Shown piece by piece: positions 1 through 7,727 of a stretch of DNA of 64,000 nucleotides. The translations under genes and the position numbers were made by a program. How positions within the stretch are numbered: position 1 is the stretch's first letter; each line of letters opens with the position of its first letter. The notes under the pieces are model-generated. The model was not told the DNA's origin. It searched no databases and saw nothing but the letters and a program-made list of their open reading frames with translations. Origin of the DNA: CBDATA01 sp965202845. GTDB taxonomy: Bacteria; Acidobacteriota; Vicinamibacteria; Marinacidobacterales; Marinacidobacteraceae. Where the stretch lies: NCBI GenBank assembly GCA_965202845.1, contig OZ241856.1, forward strand, positions 1,302,001 to 1,366,000, written 5' to 3'.

Positions 1-1
1 C

Positions 2-283
2 CAGAACCTGATTCATCCGAAGGGTGCGCAGGTCCTCGGCGTCCTCCACGGCCTGATGCCGCTCGGTCTCGAAGTGGATCGGCTGGTCGTGGATCCCGGA
101 GACCCGATCGCCGGAAAGACGCTCGCCGAAGCCGCCATCGCGCCCGGCCAGCGGGTCCTCGTGATGGCGATCGAGCGGGACGGCGCGGATCCGATCTTCG
201 CCCCGCGCGGCGACGAGCGGCTCCTCGCCGGGGACACCCTCTTGCTGCTCTGCCACAACACTCCCGGAGACCCGCCGCAGTGA
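2..283 (+). CDS. TrkA C-terminal (RCK_C) domain protein, 5' end outside window
   Basis: Only the last ~93 codons lie in the window; the frame is open from base 2, so the true start is upstream. The segment with an Ile-Ala-Gly-Lys-Thr-Leu turn, a basic strand and a closing 'GDTLLLL' strand has the form of an RCK_C/TrkA-C ligand-binding domain. This domain is the regulatory tail of K+ channels, Trk uptake regulators and CPA-type cation/H+ antiporters. Which parent transporter it belongs to cannot be told. The stop overlaps the start of the next gene, so the two are probably co-transcribed. Confidence 0.65.
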   Translation, partial: QNLIHPKGAQVLGVLHGLMPLGLEVDRLVVDPGDPIAGKTLAEAAIAPGQRVLVMAIERDGADPIFAPRGDERLLAGDTLLLLCHNTPGDPPQ

Positions 284-660
284 TGCGCGACCTGCTGGAG
301 TCGTGGCGCGGCGGACTCGCCTTCAGCGGCGTCTTCCTGGCGGTCGCCCTCATCCGCCTGGCGCTCATGGACCGGACGCCCGGTTTTTTCCCAGCCGGGC
401 TGCTCCTGGCGCTCCCGCAGCTCGCCCTCGTCTTCGGGGTCGGCTGCCTGCTCACCGTGCCGCTGCTGCGCCTGGTGCGGCGCCACCCGGAGCGCCACCG
501 CCTCTTCATCGGGTTCTGGGCCGGCGCCCTCCCGCTCTCCGCGTTCCTCGCGGTGGTCGGCGGCCTTCTCGGCCCGATCGGCATCGTCGTCGGCTCGGCG
601 GCGCCGGTCTTCATCGCGCTGGGCGTCGCCCGGCTGGTTCTCGCGCTGACCGCCGCATGA
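280..660 (+). CDS. small integral membrane protein, unknown function
   Basis: 126 residues with three or four hydrophobic helices (about residues 12-31, 36-63 and a long 74-124 stretch) separated by a short basic loop rich in Arg and His (about 65-72). No family is recognised. The GTG start at 280 overlaps the TGA of the upstream TrkA-C gene, and an ATG follows immediately at 283; either could be used. The coupling suggests a role linked to the upstream cation transporter, which is inference only. Confidence 0.55.
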   Translation: MMRDLLESWRGGLAFSGVFLAVALIRLALMDRTPGFFPAGLLLALPQLALVFGVGCLLTVPLLRLVRRHPERHRLFIGFWAGALPLSAFLAVVGGLLGPIGIVVGSAAPVFIALGVARLVLALTAA

Positions 661-674
661 CCGCGCCCCCACCG

Positions 675-746
675 AGCCGGCGAGTGGAATCGAACCACCG
701 ACCTGCTGATTACGAATCAGCTGCTCTGCCGCTGAGCTACACCGGC
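675..746 (-). tRNA. tRNA-Thr (anticodon CGT)
   Basis: Reading the minus strand from 746, a 7-bp acceptor stem (GCCGGTG with CGCCGGC, one G-T pair), a D-arm with GTAGCTCAGCGGCAGAGC, anticodon stem GCTGA/TCAGC with loop TTCGTAA, and a T-loop TTCGATT can be folded. The anticodon is CGT, which reads ACG (Thr). The 3' CCA is not encoded. The gene points away from the restriction-modification locus that follows. Confidence 0.93.
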
Positions 747-797
747 GCGCGGAACCGTCGCAAACCCGGCATTCTACCCACTCCGCAAAGCCACCGA

Positions 798-802
798 TGA
801 GC
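798..802. repeat. 5-bp target duplication TGAGC, left copy
   Basis: TGAGC at 798-802 is repeated at 2712-2716, directly outside the two ends of the IS1380-like element. IS1380-family elements make 4-5 bp duplications. The copy at 798 belongs to the original hsdM start, where it forms ATGAGC with A797. Confidence 0.85.
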
Positions 803-2711
803 CCCAAATCGGCGAGCTAATCTTTTTTCGGACTGAAAATCGTCTTTCGGGAGGGCGAGCCGGCCGTTTCCGGCCTCCGCGGGCGCCAAGAACCGCCTTT
901 TGAGGCGGGTCGGGAGGCGGATCTGCCGCAATTGGGCGCTGGTTGGACGGGTTTTGTGACCTGCGGGCGCACCTTCCCCTCAAAAACCGGGGGAAACGTC
1001 CTGCCGAAGCCCCGGGTCAGCCGGGGACGGGCGTCGGGGGCGACGTGGCGCGTTTCAAGCGCTGGAACGCCGCCAACAGCCGCGCCCCGTCCGCGTCGAA
1101 CACCAGCTTGAACCGGCGACCATGCCGCACCAAGCGAGCCGCCAGATGGAGCCACACCGCGCGCAACCGCTTCATTCGCGCCCAGAGCCATTCGGGGCCA
1201 TAGGCTGTGCGGCACGCCAGCGCCATCACATTCATCGTCAACGCCGCCAGCCAAAGCCAGGCCGCATTCGCCCCGAACCGACCCGACGGCATCATCCCGC
1301 CCGCAAGGTCCGACTTGAGCGCCGAGTGAACCTGCTCCCCCCGACCACAGCGTTCATGCGCCGCCCGAACCACCTCACCGGCCTCCATGACCTCAAGCCC
1401 GTTCGCCCGCTCCAGCGGCAGCGCGTCCGGCGCCGGGAAGTTGGTCAGGTAGGCGCGGAAACGGTAAGACGGCTTGCCGTCCGCCGCCGGGCGTTCGCTT
1501 TCCCCAAAGCCCAGATTCCAGGGAATCGGGCGCCGAGTCGCCACATAACGGATCACGTCCTCCGGCCTCGAACGGGCGTCCATGTTCGAGACGAAGGGCA
1601 ACTCGGCGCATTCCAGGTCGCCTGCTTCATCACCCGACGCCGGCTCGATTCCCGACGCTACCGGGCTCCAAGCATCCTCGGGAAGTCGCTTCACTTCCTC
1701 CAGAAGCGCCTTGGAAAGGGTGGCGCCGGCGATCAACCCCACGACCCTGAAACGCCGCGTCCTTTCGCTGCGCCGCGCCGGATTGTTGCACGCCCGGATC
1801 ACAGCCTCCTGGTGGCCCGCCCCATCGGTTCGAAGCGTGACCCGCTCCACCACGGCGGGCAACTGCGCCAGCGTCTCGTCCAGGGCGCGCGCGTTGTCCA
1901 GCGAAGCCGGAACGTTCCCGTCGCGGAACTCCAGCCACGGCGTCATCCCGAGCTCGCGGCAGAACGCGATCAGCGGCTGGTAGCCCCGCTCTCCCGGAAC
2001 CTCGCCCGTCGCCGCCCGGTAGGTGGGCCAGCACTCCCGCTTCCCCGAAGCGATGATCGTGGCGTCCAAGTCCAGCGTCAACGCCTTCGGGATCTTCTTC
2101 CAAGGTCCGAAGTTCATCAGACGCCGGTTCACCTTCCGGAACAGTTCGTGGCGCTCGGTGTGGGGCGCGAGATAGGCGGTTCCCCGCTCCCGCTCCCCAT
2201 CGTGCGCCCCCTCCACATGGAAGCGATCCAGCCAGTCCCGGATCGAGCGCGCCGAAGGAAAGCAGCGATCCCGCCCGCCCCGGAAGCGGGCGCGGAGCAC
2301 TCGCCGCGGCATCCCGAACAGCTGCGGCTCGAAACGCCGCACCAGCTGGCGCAGTCCCCGGTCGGCCTCCAGTTGGTTGATGTCGGCCGCCCGGTCGAGG
2401 CCGGCGACGTTCAAGGACATCACCGCCAGGATCATCTGTCCGTCGGTCCAACCTTGCGACGGGCCGCCTTTCGTGTGCCCGAGGCCGACGAGGATGCGCC
2501 CCCGCGCCAGCAGTTCGAGCAGCAACACGATGCCGCCGCGCGCGGTGAAGGCCGGACCGTCGGGCGCGACCTCGAGCTTGATCGGAGAGCGGAAACGTGG
2601 GAATATGACTTCACCCGGCTGGTGATGCCTCTTGGGGCGTTTTTTTCTGCATAACCCATTGTACGTCAATGGTCCAGCCGGGTACAACCCCTTTTTGCTC
2701 GCCGATCTAGG
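803..2711 (-). mobile_element. IS1380-family insertion sequence, 1909 bp
   Basis: Imperfect terminal inverted repeats bound the element: left end CCCAAATCGGCGAGC (803-817), right end read on the minus strand CCTAGATCGGCGAGC (2711-2697). The CCTAGAT-type terminus resembles that of ISEcp1 in the same family. A TGAGC target duplication flanks it. It holds one transposase gene on the minus strand. About 200 bp between the left end and the transposase stop have no gene; I see nothing further there. Confidence 0.88.
1017..2687 (-). CDS. IS1380-family DDE transposase
   Basis: Up to 556 residues. DDE catalytic features fit the family: 'LDLDAT' (first Asp), 'RTDGAG' (second Asp) and a C-terminal 'GRGEQ...K' block (Glu plus Lys). 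It catalyses cut-and-paste movement of the 803-2711 element. The start is uncertain: the open frame begins at TTG 2687, with no good Shine-Dalgarno site. An ATG at 2659 in another frame is followed by a classic A-AAA-AAC slippery heptamer that would bring ribosomes into the transposase frame by a -1 shift. The body of the gene shows no disruption. Confidence 0.88.
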   Translation of the reverse strand: MYPAGPLTYNGLCRKKRPKRHHQPGEVIFPRFRSPIKLEVAPDGPAFTARGGIVLLLELLARGRILVGLGHTKGGPSQGWTDGQMILAVMSLNVAGLDRAADINQLEADRGLRQLVRRFEPQLFGMPRRVLRARFRGGRDRCFPSARSIRDWLDRFHVEGAHDGERERGTAYLAPHTERHELFRKVNRRLMNFGPWKKIPKALTLDLDATIIASGKRECWPTYRAATGEVPGERGYQPLIAFCRELGMTPWLEFRDGNVPASLDNARALDETLAQLPAVVERVTLRTDGAGHQEAVIRACNNPARRSERTRRFRVVGLIAGATLSKALLEEVKRLPEDAWSPVASGIEPASGDEAGDLECAELPFVSNMDARSRPEDVIRYVATRRPIPWNLGFGESERPAADGKPSYRFRAYLTNFPAPDALPLERANGLEVMEAGEVVRAAHERCGRGEQVHSALKSDLAGGMMPSGRFGANAAWLWLAALTMNVMALACRTAYGPEWLWARMKRLRAVWLHLAARLVRHGRRFKLVFDADGARLLAAFQRLKRATSPPTPVPG

Positions 2712-4855
2712 TGAGCCGCAACGACCTGCGCTGGATCGCCAATTACATATGGGGCATCGCGGACGACGTGCTGCGGGACCTCTACGTCCGCGGCAAGTAC
2801 CGCGACGTCATCCTGCCGATGACGGTGCTCCGCCGCCTCGACGCGGTGCTGGAGGGCAGTACGCAAGCGGTGTTCGACACGAAGGCGCTGCTGGACCGGC
2901 AGGGCGTCATCACGCAGGACGCGGCGCTGCGGCAGGCGGCGGGTCAGGCGTTCTACAACGCTTCCAGGTTCTCGCTCCGGGACCTGCGGGCGCGCGCCAG
3001 CCGCCAGCAGCTCGAAGCCGATTTCCGCGCCTGGCTCGACGGCTTCTCCCCGAACGTGCAGGACATCCTCGACAACTTCGAGTTCCGCAACCAGATTCCC
3101 CGGCTTTCGAAGGCCGACGCCCTGGGGACGCTGATCGAAAAACTGACCTCGCCCGACGTCAACCTGGGGCCGCACCCGGTGAAGAACGCCGACGGCTCAA
3201 TCCGGCATCCCGGACTTGACAACCACGGCATGGGATCGATTTTCGAGGAGCTGGTGCGCCGCTTCAACGAGGAGAACAACGAGGAGGCGGGAGAGCACTG
3301 GACGCCGCGCGACGCCGTCCGGCTGATGGCGAAACTCATCTTCCTGCCGGTCGCCGACGCGATCCGCTCCGGGACCTACCTGCTCTACGACGGCGCCTGC
3401 GGCACCGGCGGCATGCTGACGGTGGCCGAGGAAACCCTGCAGGAGCTCGCGAACGAACGCGGCAAGCAGGTCTCCACCCATCTCTACGGGCAGGAGATCA
3501 ACGCCGAGACCTACGCCATCTGCAAGGCCGACCTGCTGCTGAAGGGCGAGGGCGAAGCGGCCGACAACATCGTCGGCGGCCCGGAGCACTCCACCCTCGC
3601 GAGCGACGCTTTCCCGTCGAGCGAATTCGATTTCATGCTCTCGAATCCGCCCTACGGCAAGAGCTGGAAGACCGATCTGGAGCGAATGGGCGGCAAGCGG
3701 GACATGCGCGACCCGCGCTTCGTCATCGAGCACGCCGATGACCCGGAGTATTCCCTGGTCACCCGGGTGAGCGACGGCCAGCTTCTGTTCCTGGCCAACA
3801 AGGTTTCCAAGATGAAGCGAAACACCCCGCTCGGCAGCCGCATCGCCGAGGTGCACAACGGAAGCTCGCTGTTCACCGGCGACGCCGGCCAGGGCGAGAG
3901 CAACATCCGCCGCTGGATCATCGAGAACGACTGGCTGGAGGCCATCGTCGCCCTGCCCCTGAACCTGTTCTACAACACCGGCATCGCCACCTACGTGTGG
4001 GTGCTGGCCAACCGCAAGCCCGAGCATCGGCGCGGCAAGGTGCAACTCATCGATGCGACGAACTGGCATCGCCCGCTGCGCAAGAACCTCGGCAAGAAGA
4101 ACTGCGAGCTCGGCGAGGACGACATCGCCCGCATCTGCGAAACCTTCCTCGCCTTCGAGGAAAGCGAACAGAGCCGGATTCTCGACAACCAGGCCCTCGG
4201 CTACTGGAAGGTGGTGGTCGAACGCCCCCTGCGGATCGCGAGCGCCGACCCGAACCGCGTCTACAAGCCGGCCGAAATCAGGCTGCTGACCGGAAACGGC
4301 CAGCGGAGCGGGGACGCGCCGCCGGTCATCCGCAAGGCGCACAAGCGGGGAACGGCGCCCGACCCGCTGCGCGGCCTCTTCGAGACCACGATCCAGGGCA
4401 AGCCGGCCGTGGTCGAGTACGAGCCGGACAGCAAGCTGCGCGACACCGAGCAGATCCCGCTGACCGAGAAGGGCGGGATCGAGTCCTTCCTGCGGCGCGA
4501 AGTGCTGCCGCACGCCCCGGACGCCTGGTTCCGCCCCGAAAGCGTGAAGATCGGCTACGAGATCAGCTTCAACCGCTACTTCTACAAGCCGAAGCCGATG
4601 CGGACGCTGGCGGAAATCCGGTCCGATATTCTGGCCCTGGAACGGGAGAACGAGGGCTTGCTGGACGAAATCCTGAATCCGGGCGCACAGCCCGATGCCG
4701 ACGAACACGGAGGAAACGACGCCATGACCGAAATCGTCTTTGAAGTGACCGAGGATGAAGAGGACGGCGGGTATTCGGCCAGAGCCATCGGATACAGCAT
4801 CCACACCCAAGGCGATTCCGTCGAAGAGCTTCGCTGCAACGAACCTATCTCGTAA
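2711..4855 (+). CDS. hsdM: type I restriction-modification system methyltransferase subunit HsdM (3'-fused, IS-altered start)
   Basis: 714-codon frame encoding the N6-adenine methyltransferase subunit of a type I system. The HsdM N-terminal helical domain (about 1-170) is followed by the SAM-binding motif DGACGTGG (227-234) and catalytic NPPYGK (312-317). The native start was ATGAGC at 797, before the IS1380-like element. The TGAGC target duplication joined to the terminal G of the element now gives GTGAGC at 2711, keeping frame and residue 2. No Shine-Dalgarno is visible in the IS end. The frame does not stop at the usual HsdM end (about residue 665) but runs into a HicB-like gene (residue 672 on) and a few IS codons. 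hsdS is missing, so specificity is lost unless a partner exists elsewhere. Confidence 0.9.
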   Translation: MSRNDLRWIANYIWGIADDVLRDLYVRGKYRDVILPMTVLRRLDAVLEGSTQAVFDTKALLDRQGVITQDAALRQAAGQAFYNASRFSLRDLRARASRQQLEADFRAWLDGFSPNVQDILDNFEFRNQIPRLSKADALGTLIEKLTSPDVNLGPHPVKNADGSIRHPGLDNHGMGSIFEELVRRFNEENNEEAGEHWTPRDAVRLMAKLIFLPVADAIRSGTYLLYDGACGTGGMLTVAEETLQELANERGKQVSTHLYGQEINAETYAICKADLLLKGEGEAADNIVGGPEHSTLASDAFPSSEFDFMLSNPPYGKSWKTDLERMGGKRDMRDPRFVIEHADDPEYSLVTRVSDGQLLFLANKVSKMKRNTPLGSRIAEVHNGSSLFTGDAGQGESNIRRWIIENDWLEAIVALPLNLFYNTGIATYVWVLANRKPEHRRGKVQLIDATNWHRPLRKNLGKKNCELGEDDIARICETFLAFEESEQSRILDNQALGYWKVVVERPLRIASADPNRVYKPAEIRLLTGNGQRSGDAPPVIRKAHKRGTAPDPLRGLFETTIQGKPAVVEYEPDSKLRDTEQIPLTEKGGIESFLRREVLPHAPDAWFRPESVKIGYEISFNRYFYKPKPMRTLAEIRSDILALERENEGLLDEILNPGAQPDADEHGGNDAMTEIVFEVTEDEEDGGYSARAIGYSIHTQGDSVEELRCNEPIS
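2712..2716. repeat. 5-bp target duplication TGAGC, right copy
   Basis: Right copy of the duplication at 798-802. Together with G2711, the last base of the element, it recreates a GTG start codon for hsdM. Confidence 0.85.
4724..4840 (+). pseudogene. HicB-like small antitoxin-type gene, truncated by IS
   Basis: ATG at 4724 with a good ribosome site (GGAGGA, 4709-4714) starts a protein of the small HicB/DUF1902-like type ('GGYSARAIGYSI', then 'SVEELR'), normally about 60-75 residues. The IS5-family element cuts it after 39 codons. It lies in the same frame as hsdM, with no stop between, so it can be made as an HsdM tail and separately from its own start. Such genes are often found inside type I loci. 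Identification rests on the pattern of this short segment. Confidence 0.6.
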
Positions 4856-4884
4856 TTGAAATTTTGGGATGATCTGTGTACAAT
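4856..4884 (+). promoter_or_regulatory. promoter of IS5-family transposase
   Basis: TTGAAA (4856-4861), a 17-bp spacer and TACAAT (4879-4884) match sigma-70 consensus spacing. The transposase ATG follows at 4892, so the mRNA would be nearly leaderless. Confidence 0.65.
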
Positions 4885-4891
4885 CCAAACC

Positions 4892-5475
4892 ATGTCCCGC
4901 TTGGCCCACTTGATTCGAATCAGAGAAAAATACTGGGGGAAAATTCAGAAATTCTTCCCGGAAGAAAACATCCCCAAAGGACGTCGGGGACGAAAGCCCG
5001 TGCCCGCACGCGAAGTTCTCGAAGCCGTTCTTTGGCTCCTGCATACCGGTGCGCCGTGGAGGTTTCTGCCGCCAGAGTATCCGAATTACAAAACCGTTCA
5101 TCGCAGGTATCAAGCCTGGTGTCGCGCCGGTGTTTATCCGAAAATCATGGAGAGATTGGTAGCTGAACTTCAAGAGTGCGGTCAGTACGATGGATCGGAA
5201 GGTTTTATCGACGGAATGTTCTTACCTGCGAAAGGCGGAGGTCTCGAAATCGGACGGACGAAGCGTGGTAAAGGCATGAGGATCATGGCGATAGTTGAGA
5301 AACATGGTTTGCCTTACTCGATCAGCGTACATGCTGCGAATCACCACGAAGTGAAGTTGGTTCAGTTGAATCTGCCATTCCGCATGGTAGAAGAAAAACC
5401 GAAAAATCTGATTGGAGACAAAGCCTACGACAGTGATGCGTTGGACGAGGATATGCGCGAGAAAGGAATCAACAT
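4892..5475 (+). pseudogene. IS5-family transposase, 5' part
   Basis: The N-terminal ~195 codons of a DDE transposase: an HTH-like start, 'LHTGAPWRFLP' typical of IS5/IS427 proteins, first catalytic Asp in 'FIDGMF', second Asp in 'IGDKAYDSD'. The frame is broken after 'REKGIN' by the IS1634-like insertion. The remaining open frame to 5560 is IS sequence. ATG 4892 is chosen over TTG 4856 because TTG lies in the -35 element. Confidence 0.85.
5364..5475. repeat. 112-bp target duplication, left copy
   Basis: Identical to 7399-7510. The two copies flank the IS1634-like element and come from the interrupted IS5-family transposase gene. Elements of this family (IS1549, IS1634) are known for long, variable target duplications. 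Confidence 0.92.
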
Positions 5476-7398
5476 CTTGACTTCGACAGTTTTGATCGAT
5501 AAGTCCTTGACTGTCAATAGCCGACATTTCTGGCTAGGCACTACAAACGTAGCCCTCTGAAGGCTACGCCGGCGGAGGTTCGGCCCTCAGGCGAGCTGGT
5601 ACGGCGTGGTCGGCAGGGGAAGTCTCATCGCGGCGTAGATAGCCTCGGCCTCCAGGGACGGCTTCGAGGGGATGGCGTATCGCTCTCCCGTTTTCTCGCA
5701 AAGCAACACCGTGCACTTGCGGTGCGCCAGCGCGTTGCGGATGACTTCGGGAGACATCCGTTCCTTCTGGAGCGCGACCCGATAGGCCAGATGGCGCACG
5801 CAGGCGAACGCCATGAAGGCGATCGCGATGTGGGCGCGGATCCGTTGTTCGGTCCAGTGCCAGATCGGCCGGACGCGCAGATCGTGCTTGGTGATGCGGA
5901 AGCTCTCCTCGACCCGCCAGAGTCCCCGGTAGTGCGACAGCACCTCGGCGGCCCGCGCGTCGCGCAGGTTGGTGATGACGCCGGCCAGTCCGTCCCAGCG
6001 CGCCGCCTCGTCGATCTTCTTCTGATCCAGGACGAGTCGCGCATCCCCTTCAACGGCGATGAAGCGCTTGGCGCCATGCTGGGACAACAGCGCTTTGGGG
6101 TTGTCGCTTTGCGACAGCTTGTCGAACGCCCGCTGGATCGCCTTGCGGCGATCGTGGGCGTCCTTGTGCGCTCGCTTGGCGGACCACGTGACGATCAACT
6201 GTCGCCCCTGGTGCTCCCATTCGTTCACCCGGCGCTCCGAGGAGCCTTCCAACGGGCCGTAGGAGTCCAGGTTCCAGATCTTCTTGCGTAGCGCGCCGGG
6301 GAGCTGGCGCAGCCGGGCGCCCACCACATAGCCGCCGCCCATCGCGTCCAGAGCCTCCAGGTTGGCGGCGCTGAGCATCCCCCGATCCGCCACGCAGACC
6401 GCCTGCTGCGCCGGATGACGCCGCAGCAAGCCCTCGAACACCGGAACCAGGCTGTGCCCCTCGTAGGCGGCGCCGGGGAACACCTCGTAGCTCACCGGAA
6501 GCCCCTCGCGGGTGACCATCAGCGCCAGCAGCACCTGCGAGTAGCGGTGCTTGCCGTCCTTGCTGTACCCCTTCTGGCGGAGTTCGTCCTCCTCCTCCGT
6601 CGCAAAGGCCAGCGTGGTGCAGTCGAAGAACAGCACCGAGACCGGATCGGGCAACACCGAGCGGGTGGCGTCGCCGACCCGGGCGCGAAGCCGTTCGATT
6701 GTCCTCGCGTCCAGCCGATCCATCATCCGGTAGACCTTGTGAAGCGGAAGGCTCACCCCGAAGTCGTCTTCAAGATTCCGCACGCTGCCGCGCTTGCTGT
6801 CCGGGTTGGCGATCCGCGCCATCACCGTGTGGAAGAGCGCGTCGTGGTACGCCCGATAGCGGGAGCGCGGCAACAGCGCATGCAGCCCCAGATGCCGGTA
6901 GACCTCGCCGTAGACCTCATGGATCCCGGTCGTGATCGGTTGCGCTTCCTTCAGTTGCTTGAGATCGACCGGGAGGGACTCCTTGCCGTCCCCCTCGCGC
7001 CCAACGCGGATGACCTGCTCGGCGATCTTCTCGGAGGAGAAGAGGAGAGGCGGCTGGCGTTCGTCCTTGAGCTTGTCCTTGATGAACTCGCCGAGCCGCT
7101 TCAGGCGTTCGAGCTCCTTGTCGTCCTTTGCGACGCCGACGTGGCGGACGATGCGCTGGCGGACCTTGGTTCCTTTGCGTACGCCTTCGACGAGTTGTAC
7201 GGAGCGCCGGGGGCTGTTGGGAGTGGACTTGACGCGAACGAACATGGGTGGAGTATAGCACAGAAGTCAAACCAGAAAAATCGCTAGGCACAACAGAGCG
7301 AGTAGCGAAAAGCTCCCTTGTTTCAGAACATGTTTGTTTTCAACAGCTTCCCGATCCGACGCTCCGACCGAAATCGGGCTCAAACTGTCAAAGTCGGG
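5476..7398 (-). mobile_element. IS1634-family insertion sequence copy 1, 1923 bp
   Basis: The termini are CTTGACTTCGACAGTTTT at 5476 and CCCGACTTTGACAGTTTG read from 7398 on the minus strand, sharing GACTTYGACAGTTT. The element is nested in the IS5-family element and flanked by a 112-bp direct duplication. It is nearly identical to 49702-51623, which lies in the opposite orientation about 44 kb away. Such a pair could support inversion of the DNA between them. Confidence 0.9.
5587..7245 (-). CDS. IS1634-family DDE transposase, copy 1
   Basis: 552 residues, intact. An IS4-superfamily DDE_Tnp_1 fold with first Asp in 'LFFDCTTLAF', second in 'CVADRGM', and the Y-(2)-R-(3)-E-(6)-K type signature in 'GLWRVEESFRITKHDL'. 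It starts at ATG 7245, preceded by an extended -10 sequence (TGCTATACT on the minus strand). Compared with copy 2 it has scattered substitutions and one extra residue near position 64. Both copies look functional. Confidence 0.93.
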   Translation of the reverse strand: MFVRVKSTPNSPRRSVQLVEGVRKGTKVRQRIVRHVGVAKDDKELERLKRLGEFIKDKLKDERQPPLLFSSEKIAEQVIRVGREGDGKESLPVDLKQLKEAQPITTGIHEVYGEVYRHLGLHALLPRSRYRAYHDALFHTVMARIANPDSKRGSVRNLEDDFGVSLPLHKVYRMMDRLDARTIERLRARVGDATRSVLPDPVSVLFFDCTTLAFATEEEDELRQKGYSKDGKHRYSQVLLALMVTREGLPVSYEVFPGAAYEGHSLVPVFEGLLRRHPAQQAVCVADRGMLSAANLEALDAMGGGYVVGARLRQLPGALRKKIWNLDSYGPLEGSSERRVNEWEHQGRQLIVTWSAKRAHKDAHDRRKAIQRAFDKLSQSDNPKALLSQHGAKRFIAVEGDARLVLDQKKIDEAARWDGLAGVITNLRDARAAEVLSHYRGLWRVEESFRITKHDLRVRPIWHWTEQRIRAHIAIAFMAFACVRHLAYRVALQKERMSPEVIRNALAHRKCTVLLCEKTGERYAIPSKPSLEAEAIYAAMRLPLPTTPYQLA

Positions 7399-7510
7399 AG
7401 TTGAATCTGCCATTCCGCATGGTAGAAGAAAAACCGAAAAATCTGATTGGAGACAAAGCCTACGACAGTGATGCGTTGGACGAGGATATGCGCGAGAAAG
7501 GAATCAACAT
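7399..7510. repeat. 112-bp target duplication, right copy
   Basis: Second copy of 5364-5475; it rejoins the 3' part of the interrupted IS5-family transposase at the same codon. Confidence 0.92.
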
Positions 7511-7718
7511 GATCGCGCCGCACCGCAAGAACCGAAAGAGGCCGAGGACGCAAGACGGACGTCGGCTACGTCGGTATCAGAGGAGGTGGATGGTAGAACG
7601 CTTCTTCGCGTGGATACAGTGGCAGCGACGGATTCTGATTCGATGGGAATTTCATCCAGAAAACTTCTTGGGTTTCGTTCAGCTGGCCTGCATCACAGTC
7701 CTTCTCAGGCAATTTTGA
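7399..7718 (+). pseudogene. IS5-family transposase, 3' part
   Basis: It resumes the frame of 4892-5475 after the duplication. The C-terminal block 'RRWMVERFFAWIQWQRR' carries the catalytic Glu and the family's conserved Arg/Trp residues, ending at TGA 7716-7718. Joining 4892-5475 to 7511-7718 gives one intact protein of about 263 residues, so the element was probably functional before the second insertion. Confidence 0.85.
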
Positions 7719-7727
7719 GATAGGTTC

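Larger units (their letters stand above)
4841..7727 (+). mobile_element. IS5-family (IS427-like) insertion sequence, split by a nested IS
   Basis: The termini are 18-bp inverted repeats, GAACCTATCTCGTAATTG at 4841 and GAACCTATCTCAAAATTG on the minus strand from 7727 (16 of 18 match). Removing the nested IS1634-like element and one copy of its 112-bp duplication leaves 852 bp, the usual size for the IS427 group. No target duplication is seen: the left flank is hsdM/HicB-like and the right flank is the interior of hsdR. The gap in the host locus (hsdS and most of hsdR missing) points to a deletion formed at this element. Confidence 0.82.
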
